This document shows positions 58,010-64,000 of a DNA stretch of 64,000 bases, piece after piece. Origin of the DNA: Pseudomaricurvus albidus (GTDB lineage: Bacteria; Pseudomonadota; Gammaproteobacteria; Pseudomonadales; Cellvibrionaceae); assembly GCF_018863235.1 (NCBI RefSeq), contig NZ_JAHKRS010000004.1, positions 186,001 through 250,000 of the forward strand. The letters run 5' to 3'. Both the position numbers and the translations under genes were made by a program. Below the pieces are notes generated by a model that worked only from the letters and a program-made list of their open reading frames with translations, searched no databases and had not been told where the DNA came from. The first letter of the stretch is position 1; each line of letters begins with the position of its first letter.

Positions 58010-58987
58010 ATGAGTTTCGGTAAGGCCGTGTTGTGTTGTTTGTTACTGGTTGTATCAGGTAGCGGTGTTTTGGTTGAAGCCTCGTCGACTCGCTATGAGC
58101 GTACACTTCTCGCGTTACAATCAGCTCCTGAGGAGTGGAGAGCAGATTTTGCGCTTATTGCACTGACGCAGCTTGCTGATGCCTACTACGCCGAGGCGGA
58201 TCTCGCTCGATATTCTACAAATAGTTCTGCTGGTGAGCGCAAGTCCAGTAAAGAGGCCGAAAAGGAAGTTCAATGGTCCTGGTCTGTGGAGCGTTATGCG
58301 AATCAGCTTTATGGTTTTCAGATGAGTGTGGAAAGTGGAATTCCGGTATCTCTGGCGAAATCTCCCGTAACTGAGGCCGTATTGGATGTTGGTGGTCAGC
58401 AGGTGATGTTGTCTCATCCCAGACCTGAAAAGCAATCTGCCTACGAGTTGGCTGTATTGACCCAGTTCTGTCAATTGCGTGATTGTGCTGAGCTCACCGG
58501 AAGCACCGATTTTGCCACGGCTGTGACAGAAAAGGCTGACAAACAGGCTGCAGGCCCGTCCGGTAAAAATGTCGTTAAACCCAGCTGGATTTTTACTGCG
58601 GATGGGCCGGTGTGTTCTTACCAGGGGATTCACTTGAGCTTTCAGCCACGTGATAACCCTGGCGCAGTTCGCAGGCTTTGTGTGCAGTTGTTTGGTGAGA
58701 TTAAAAATTTGCTTGAGGGTATTCAGGGGCAGCAACGTTACGGCGTTCGCGTTAGTTGGCCCGATATGACTGTGGTTTCCGAGTCGCCCGGCAGTGTTCA
58801 GCTGGTTCGGCTCAATGGTGCCGGGGATGTCTTGAGTGTTGATCTCAGTCTGATCTCAAGCAGTCCAGCATTGTTGAATCAACTGAAGCCCTGGATGGCG
58901 TTGAGACTGGAGGGTCAGGGGGCTTCGCTTGAGCTGTCCGCCCGTTTATTGGGTTGGCAGGGCGTCGCTCTGGAACAGTTCCGTTAG
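58010..58987 (+). CDS. Unrecognised exported protein
   Basis: I do not recognise this 325-residue protein. It has a signal peptide (MSFGKAVLCCLLLVVSGSG, cleavage near EASS), a Lys/Glu-rich patch at 70-85, and a charged middle; the C-terminal half is rich in short hydrophobic strands (VLSVDLSLISSSPALLNQL). The two cysteines of QLRDCAEL and VCSYQG could pair. The ATG at 58010 has AAGGG nine bases upstream and gives a proper signal peptide. The frame open back to 57959 is not supported. It stands alone. Confidence 0.65.
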   Translation: MSFGKAVLCCLLLVVSGSGVLVEASSTRYERTLLALQSAPEEWRADFALIALTQLADAYYAEADLARYSTNSSAGERKSSKEAEKEVQWSWSVERYANQLYGFQMSVESGIPVSLAKSPVTEAVLDVGGQQVMLSHPRPEKQSAYELAVLTQFCQLRDCAELTGSTDFATAVTEKADKQAAGPSGKNVVKPSWIFTADGPVCSYQGIHLSFQPRDNPGAVRRLCVQLFGEIKNLLEGIQGQQRYGVRVSWPDMTVVSESPGSVQLVRLNGAGDVLSVDLSLISSSPALLNQLKPWMALRLEGQGASLELSARLLGWQGVALEQFR

Positions 58988-59138
58988 CTCGATATCTTTT
59001 CTGTTTTTAACTTCCTACCCCTTTAGCTGAACGCATCATTCTTTGGTAGTAGCCATCTAACCGTCGAAAATCATCGTTGGTGAAAGTATTCATTGGCAAT
59101 AATATAACTATGCTTATAAAATGCCACATTATCATTTG

Positions 59139-59159
59139 TAGGCCTATAAATTAAGGCTA
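59139..59159. promoter_or_regulatory. Imperfect palindrome upstream of the MarR gene
   Basis: TAGGCCT and AGGCTA form a 6-bp inverted repeat with one bulged G around an A/T-rich centre. It lies 23 bases before the MarR start codon and is a candidate autoregulatory site. Confidence 0.35.
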
Positions 59160-59181
59160 TTGATCTTTCGGGTTTCATATT

Positions 59182-59634
59182 GTGAACGAAAACATTGCGG
59201 TACTAATGGCTGATGTATCACGCATGATGCGTAGGGCATTTGATGAGCGGGCACGCACAATAGGCGTGACACGTCCCCAATGGCAGGTCCTGTCGGTGTT
59301 AAAGCGTCATGAAGGGATTAATCAGGGGGGGCTGGCAGAACACCTGGATGTAGAGCCCATTACCTTATGCCGCATGGTCGATCGTCTACAAGAAGCCGAT
59401 TTGATTGAACGACGAAAAGATCCCAATGATCGCCGGGTCTGGCGCTTGTTTCTGACAGAAAAAGCAAAAGAACTATCAGCCCAACTCAAACCACTTGGGC
59501 AACAAGTGCTCTCTGATTCAATGCAGGGGTTGTCTGAAGCGGACAGGGATGTGCTTTTTGAGTCATTGAGTTGTATTCGAAAAAACCTGGTGCGCCGCCA
59601 TCAGGACAGGGGACTGGATACCACAGCCTCATAA
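59182..59634 (+). CDS. MarR-family regulator (EmrR-like)
   Basis: The 150-residue winged-helix protein has VTRPQWQVLSVLKRHEG, GGLAEHLDVEPITLCRMVDRL and LIERRKDPNDRRVWRLFLT in the order usual for MarR. It starts with GTG and has a weak ribosome-binding site. It is followed by an HlyD-family adaptor and a DHA2 efflux pump, an EmrRAB-like arrangement, so it probably represses this operon until a toxic lipophile is bound. Confidence 0.9.
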   Translation: MNENIAVLMADVSRMMRRAFDERARTIGVTRPQWQVLSVLKRHEGINQGGLAEHLDVEPITLCRMVDRLQEADLIERRKDPNDRRVWRLFLTEKAKELSAQLKPLGQQVLSDSMQGLSEADRDVLFESLSCIRKNLVRRHQDRGLDTTAS

Positions 59635-59719
59635 GTTTGCTGAGTGAGCCGATAATCGCTTGGCCCCTTGTCATTGAAGGTGCTTTTAGCGCACCCAAAG
59701 TTGTTATGGAGTAATTAAG

Positions 59720-60718
59720 TTGTCTCGATCAATCCGCAGTCTGACGATGATGTTGGTTGTGCCGGCGCTGCTGATAGCCGGCGGCATAATGTATTACCTG
59801 ACCACGCTTAACTACGTTTCAACGGACAACGCCTACATCAAACAGGATGTGCTTGCAGTAGGGGCTGAAGTCGGTGGACGTATTGTTGAAGTGGCGGTTA
59901 AAGAGAACCAGCACGTAGAAGCGGGGGACTTGCTGTTCCGTATCGACCCTGAGCCGTTTGAGTTGGCTGTGGCTGAGGCCGAGGCTTCTCTGGCGAATGC
60001 CAGGGCACAAGTGGAAGAGCTGGAAATTGCCTACAGCACCTCGAATGTCGATATTGAGAGTGCGCTGGAGGATATAGCCTATTTCGAAAAAGAGCTTCAC
60101 CGTCAGCAAGAGCTCCGTAAAACACAGGTCAGCACCAAAGCTGCTGTACAGGCTGCTGAACACGATCTGTCTGTGGCGCGTTCACGCCTGGAGACAGCTC
60201 GAGCAGATGCTGCCAAGGCTAAAGCTGCTTTGTCGTCAGGAGGATCAAGGTCTGGAGAGAACCCAAGAGTTCTCGCCGCCAAAGTCATGCTGGACAAAGC
60301 TCGCCTTAATCTTTCCCGGACTGAAGTCCGTGCGTCTTCGGCAGGTATTGTGACTCAGACCAGCCGCTTGCAGGTTGGGCAGTTTCTGATGCAAGGCTTA
60401 TCAGCGTTGAATATCGTGAAAGCTGACCGAAGCTGGGTAGAGGCCAATTTCAAAGAAACTGACCTTGAAAACATGCGTGTTGGGCAGTCTGTGAATATTG
60501 AATTGGATACTTATCCCGGTGTGTCATTTTCCGGCAAGGTTGAAAGTATTGGTGCGGGAACGGGCTCTGAATTTTCGATTTTGCCTGCCCAGAACAGTAA
60601 CGGTAACTGGGTCAAAATCACGCAAAGGGTCCCGGTTCGAATTGCCATTGATGGAGACTCTGATCGGCCATTAATTACTGGATTGTCGGCGCATGTCCGA
60701 ATCGATACCCGCAGCTGA
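59720..60718 (+). CDS. HlyD/EmrA-family efflux adaptor
   Basis: The 332-residue membrane-fusion protein has one N-terminal transmembrane segment (about 9-28), the biotinyl-lipoyl half RIVEVAVKENQHVEAGDLLFRI and a coiled-coil hairpin (about 80-180). A beta-barrel part follows with SWVEANFKETDLENMRVGQ. It links the inner-membrane pump to an outer-membrane channel. The start is TTG with GGAG nine bases upstream. The downstream pump gene overlaps it by 26 bases. No TolC-like gene lies near. Confidence 0.9.
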   Translation: MSRSIRSLTMMLVVPALLIAGGIMYYLTTLNYVSTDNAYIKQDVLAVGAEVGGRIVEVAVKENQHVEAGDLLFRIDPEPFELAVAEAEASLANARAQVEELEIAYSTSNVDIESALEDIAYFEKELHRQQELRKTQVSTKAAVQAAEHDLSVARSRLETARADAAKAKAALSSGGSRSGENPRVLAAKVMLDKARLNLSRTEVRASSAGIVTQTSRLQVGQFLMQGLSALNIVKADRSWVEANFKETDLENMRVGQSVNIELDTYPGVSFSGKVESIGAGTGSEFSILPAQNSNGNWVKITQRVPVRIAIDGDSDRPLITGLSAHVRIDTRS

Positions 60719-62258
60719 TTCCGCTCCGGAGTCGCGTCCAGACGCCTCTAAAGGTCTGGATAAGCCATCGCTGGAGACTTCTCATCCACGCTTGCTGATG
60801 TTTGCGGTGATGATGGTGTCGCTGATTCAGGTACTGGACATCACCATTGCCAATGTTGCGTTGCCACATATGCAGGCAAGTCTCGGAGCGACAACGGACA
60901 ATATCAGCTGGGTGCTGACAAGTTTCATTATTGCCGGTGTTTTGGTGACGCCAGTGGTTGGCTGGTTGTCTGATCGGTTGGGCTCGCGTCGTCTGTTTTT
61001 GTGGGCTGTGGTGGGGTTTCTGGTTGCCTCAATGCTCTGTGGCGCCGCTACCTCTCTGACTCAAATGGTTATTTTTCGATCTTTGCAGGGTGTTTGTGCC
61101 GCAATGATTGGACCGATGTCCCAAACCATCCTTTTTGACACCTCCAAGCCCAGTAAACAGGCAGCGGCAATGTCCTTGTGGGGGATGGTGATCATGATTG
61201 GTCCGATCACCGGCCCGGTTTTGGGCGGCATTTTGACCGACACCTTAAGTTGGCGCTGGGTGTTTTATGTGAATCTGCCTATTGGTATCCCGACGCTTTT
61301 GCTGTTGATTTGGCTGTTGCCCAGTCGTCCTGTCTCTGAGAGAAAGCTGGATCGCTTCGGATTCCTGATTCTTGCTGTAGGTCTTGTTTCGTTGCAGTTA
61401 TTGCTTGATCGTGGCAATCACAAGGATTGGTTCAGTTCCTGGGAAATCATTATTGAGTTGATTATCGCGCTTTCGGCGTTCTGGATATTTTATGTCCATA
61501 CGAAAATGACGCGTAACCCCTTGTTTCCGAATGCATTGCTAAAAAATCCCAATTTCCTTGGGGCAATGGGATCGATGTTTATGTTGGGTGTGGCAAATAT
61601 CGCCATTTCATCCATTTTGCCAACCATGTTTCAGTCGGTATACGGCTACACAGCCATTGATACCGGTATGTTAATGATGCCTCGTGGTCTTGGTGTTATG
61701 GCGACTATGATGGTTGCCGGGCACTTATCACAACGCATGGATGTGCGTTATATGGTCACTGGTGGTTACCTGTTGGCTGCCTTGGGGTTGGTGATGATGT
61801 CTCACTGGTCTTTGGATATGGGGAAAACCCCCATTCTGATCGCCGGATTTATCCAGGGCTTGGGACTTGGATTGATTTTCATGCCAATGAATGTTGCGGC
61901 ATTCGCTACGGTTAACGAGAGGGATCGGCCGGATGGTTCCAGCCTGTTGAACCTGATGAGAAATCTGGGCGGCAGTTTTGGTATTTCCGCTATTTTTACC
62001 ATGTTATCCCGCAGTCAGCAGTCAACTCATGCAGGGCTGTCAGAGCATGTCACAGCCGATGCACTGCTTGGATTTGATGCAGCTCAATTTGCTAACAGTC
62101 TCGGAGGTTATGGCACCGCTTTTCTCCAATTTTTGGATGCGGAAGTCAACAGGCAGGCGTTAATGATTTCCTATTTGAATAATTTCTACGCGATGTCGAT
62201 ATTGGTGGGAATCATCGCGTTTATCCCTCTGTTAATGAAGCCAATTCGGATTCGTTAA
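60693..62258 (+). CDS. DHA2-family multidrug efflux pump (EmrB-like)
   Basis: The 521-residue MFS pump has about 14 hydrophobic segments. It shows LDITIANVALPHMQASLG (TM1), the motif A loop GWLSDRLGSRRLFL, and motif C-like GPITGPVLGGILTD. DHA2 members with an EmrA-type adaptor export lipophilic drugs, bile salts or fatty acids across both membranes. Its start lies inside the adaptor gene, so translation is coupled. Confidence 0.93.
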   Translation: MSESIPAADSAPESRPDASKGLDKPSLETSHPRLLMFAVMMVSLIQVLDITIANVALPHMQASLGATTDNISWVLTSFIIAGVLVTPVVGWLSDRLGSRRLFLWAVVGFLVASMLCGAATSLTQMVIFRSLQGVCAAMIGPMSQTILFDTSKPSKQAAAMSLWGMVIMIGPITGPVLGGILTDTLSWRWVFYVNLPIGIPTLLLLIWLLPSRPVSERKLDRFGFLILAVGLVSLQLLLDRGNHKDWFSSWEIIIELIIALSAFWIFYVHTKMTRNPLFPNALLKNPNFLGAMGSMFMLGVANIAISSILPTMFQSVYGYTAIDTGMLMMPRGLGVMATMMVAGHLSQRMDVRYMVTGGYLLAALGLVMMSHWSLDMGKTPILIAGFIQGLGLGLIFMPMNVAAFATVNERDRPDGSSLLNLMRNLGGSFGISAIFTMLSRSQQSTHAGLSEHVTADALLGFDAAQFANSLGGYGTAFLQFLDAEVNRQALMISYLNNFYAMSILVGIIAFIPLLMKPIRIR

Positions 62259-62301
62259 TTCAGATACTGCAAAACGTACATCAATAGAAATAGTGTTTAA
62301 A

Positions 62302-62326
62302 GCTTTGTATGCGCGGCATACAAAGC
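62302..62326. terminator. Hairpin after the efflux operon
   Basis: A perfect 11-bp stem (gctttgtatgc with gcatacaaagc) and a GCG loop follow the efflux pump gene by 44 bases. An A-run rather than a T-run follows on the plus strand, so it is not a canonical terminator. Confidence 0.5.
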
Positions 62327-62488
62327 AAAAAGTCTTCAGCGTCATTGTGTTGCTATGCTATCTGCACTTTTTTCCCACAAAGGGATGGTAAAAGATGCCT
62401 GTAACAACGCCATCCGGGTCAAATGTGCACCTTGAGATCTAAAATGCTAGGCTAGTAGGCAAATTGCTACCAGACCTGGGATGGATAT

Positions 62489-64000
62489 ATGTTAGAAAAA
62501 ACCGCCAAGGCCGGTTCAACGGTGCTGATTCCCGTTTTTATTCCTGCCGTAGTGGTGATTGTATTGCTGGTTGTTGGAACGATCAGTAATCCAGAATTGG
62601 CCGGAAAAGCTTTTCAGCAAACTCTCAGTTACATCACAAATACGTTCGGCTGGTTTTACATGCTGTGCGTAGCCTTCTTTCTCATGTTTATTGTCGGTAT
62701 TGCTTTCACCAAGTGGGGGCACATCAAGCTGGGCCCTGACCACGCCGATGCTCAATACAGTTTTCCCGCCTGGTTTGCGATGTTGTTTTCTGCAGGTTAT
62801 GGCATCGCCTTATTGTTTTTTGGTGTGGCTGAGCCAGTGTTACATTACTCGTCACCACCGCATGGATCGCCAGAGACCGTCGATGCTGCGATGCAGGCAA
62901 TGCAAATCGCTTTTTTTCATTGGGGTTTTCATATTTGGGCCATTTACGGCCTGGTAGGGCTGGTGCTTTCCTATTTTGCGTTCCGCCACGGTTTGCCTCT
63001 TTCCATTCGTTCGGCGCTTTATCCACTGATCGGCGATAGAATTTATGGTCCGATAGGGCATGCCGTAGATGTTTTTGCCATTCTGGGAACCATGTTTGGT
63101 ATTGCGACAACGCTTGGTTTGTCGGTAACGCAGATCAATACAGGTCTTAATTATCTCTGGCCAGAGATACCTATCAGCAATGTTGTACAAATTGTAGCCA
63201 TTGGACTGATAACCTGCCTGGCCATTTTTTCAGTTGTTGCGGGTATGGATAAAGGGATCAAAAATTTATCCATTTTGAACATGGTTTTGGCTGTTAGCTT
63301 AATGCTGTTTGTTTTCATCGTTGGCCCGAGTGTCCATATTTTGGAAACATTTCTGCAAAACACCGGCAGTTACCTAAATGATATCTTTGAGCGTACATTT
63401 AACCTTGAAGCCTATTCCCACGGAGACTGGATTGGTAACTGGACGTTGTTCATTTTCGGTTGGACGATTGCCTGGGCACCGTTTGTCGGGCTTTTTATCG
63501 CCAAAATCAGTCGTGGTCGCACTATTCGCGAATTCGTTGTAGGTGTGATGTTGGTGCCTTCGCTGTTTACTTTTTTATGGTTTTCCATATTTGGCGGCAC
63601 CGCGCTTAACGAAATCATGAATGAGGGGTACGTATCGCTTATTGGTGAAGTGCAGAATAATCAAGCCATTGCGCTGTTTAAGCTTTATGAGATCTTGCCG
63701 TTAACGTCGATTCTGTCATTTTTCACAGTTTTATTGATTATTACCTTCTTTGTAACTTCGTCGGATTCAGGCTCTTTGGTTATTGATTCTCTGGCTTCTG
63801 GCGGTTCGTTGCATACTCCTGTATGGCAGCGGGTTTTCTGGGCCTCTGCAGAGGGGATTGTCGCTTCCACCTTGTTGTTGGCGGGTGGGTTAAGTGCCTT
63901 ACAAACCATGACTATCGTCAGTGCCTTGCCTTTCAGTGTCATTATGGTGATTGCGGCTATCGGTATGTGGCGAGCTTTGATAATCGAAGGTCATCACCAA
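62489..64000 (+). CDS. BCCT-family betaine/choline/carnitine transporter, 3' truncated by the window
   Basis: The frame runs from the ATG at 62489 to the right edge (504 codons) and continues outside. It has the BCCT hallmarks: GPDHADAQYSFPAWFAMLF, GVAEPVLHY, the tryptophan segment WTIAWAPFVGLFIAKISRG followed by RTIREF, and TSSDSGSLVIDSLASGG. The glycine-rich segment reads GYGIA (103-107) rather than the common GMGIG. It would import a quaternary ammonium osmolyte or nutrient, probably with Na or H ions. Because it has no stop codon in the window, it is easily missed by frame finders. Confidence 0.92.
   Translation, partial: MLEKTAKAGSTVLIPVFIPAVVVIVLLVVGTISNPELAGKAFQQTLSYITNTFGWFYMLCVAFFLMFIVGIAFTKWGHIKLGPDHADAQYSFPAWFAMLFSAGYGIALLFFGVAEPVLHYSSPPHGSPETVDAAMQAMQIAFFHWGFHIWAIYGLVGLVLSYFAFRHGLPLSIRSALYPLIGDRIYGPIGHAVDVFAILGTMFGIATTLGLSVTQINTGLNYLWPEIPISNVVQIVAIGLITCLAIFSVVAGMDKGIKNLSILNMVLAVSLMLFVFIVGPSVHILETFLQNTGSYLNDIFERTFNLEAYSHGDWIGNWTLFIFGWTIAWAPFVGLFIAKISRGRTIREFVVGVMLVPSLFTFLWFSIFGGTALNEIMNEGYVSLIGEVQNNQAIALFKLYEILPLTSILSFFTVLLIITFFVTSSDSGSLVIDSLASGGSLHTPVWQRVFWASAEGIVASTLLLAGGLSALQTMTIVSALPFSVIMVIAAIGMWRALIIEGHHQ

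Overview
The window looks like chromosomal DNA of a free-living gammaproteobacterium near the Pseudomonadales/Oceanospirillales, possibly a marine lipid or hydrocarbon user of the Alcanivorax/Ketobacter/Marinobacter kind. The basis is the Pseudomonas-like smc-zipA-ligA order, the dense set of acyl-CoA genes, the carboxy(nor)spermidine route and a BCCT osmolyte transporter. This placement is inference from gene content. I see no insertion sequence, prophage, CRISPR array or integrase, and no clearly broken gene. Genes at both edges are cut by the window.

Layout. 1-3.7 kb: end of an exported-type protein, a spinster-type MFS carrier, and a membrane-anchored FMN glutamate-synthase-like enzyme. 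3.9-8.8 kb: a DnaQ-fold exonuclease, then a minus-strand unit for unsaturated fatty acids (2,4-dienoyl-CoA reductase FadH, an NTF2-like protein, a delta3,5-delta2,4-dienoyl-CoA isomerase) divergent from a TetR regulator. 8.8-13 kb: YceI and cytochrome b561, a 42-residue membrane protein resembling the cbb3-oxidase subunit CcoM behind a perfect Anr/FNR box, tRNA-Val and tRNA-Asp, then ccmH and ccmI. 13-22.6 kb: smc, zipA, ligA, a lytic transglycosylase lipoprotein, and small conserved genes.

22.6-38.7 kb is a large lipid-catabolism region. It has an AraC regulator, an acyl-CoA dehydrogenase, an SCP2 protein and an acyl-CoA ligase on the plus strand. On the minus strand lie an alkenal-reductase-like enzyme, an epoxide-hydrolase-like protein, three SDRs, a quinone-oxidoreductase-like enzyme, an APH-type kinase, an ACAD10/11-type dehydrogenase and a histidine-phosphatase-fold protein. 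A LysR gene is divergent from the last of these, and a fourth SDR converges on it. The kinase and dehydrogenase are the separate counterparts of the fused human ACAD10/11 and of LvaA/LvaC, so I infer a route for 4-hydroxyacyl-CoAs.

39-44 kb: a soluble PAS kinase and FixJ-type regulator, a patatin-like lipase, an orphan periplasmic binding protein and an unknown gene. 44-48.5 kb: a minus-strand polyamine operon (speA, carboxy(nor)spermidine dehydrogenase, decarboxylase). 49-54.7 kb: two divergent AcnB-type aconitases in tandem. 55-58 kb: a small unknown gene, a DUF1289 protein, MiaE, and a ferredoxin-reductase that is probably MiaE's electron donor. 58-64 kb: an unknown exported protein, a MarR-HlyD-DHA2 (EmrRAB-like) efflux operon, and the first 504 codons of a BCCT transporter.

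The most interesting observations are the CcoM-like micro-gene, the split ACAD10/11 locus with its unusual phosphatase-like partner, the tandem aconitases with a Fur-like palindrome, the MiaE-reductase pair, and a leader hairpin that could hide the ccmH ribosome-binding site.
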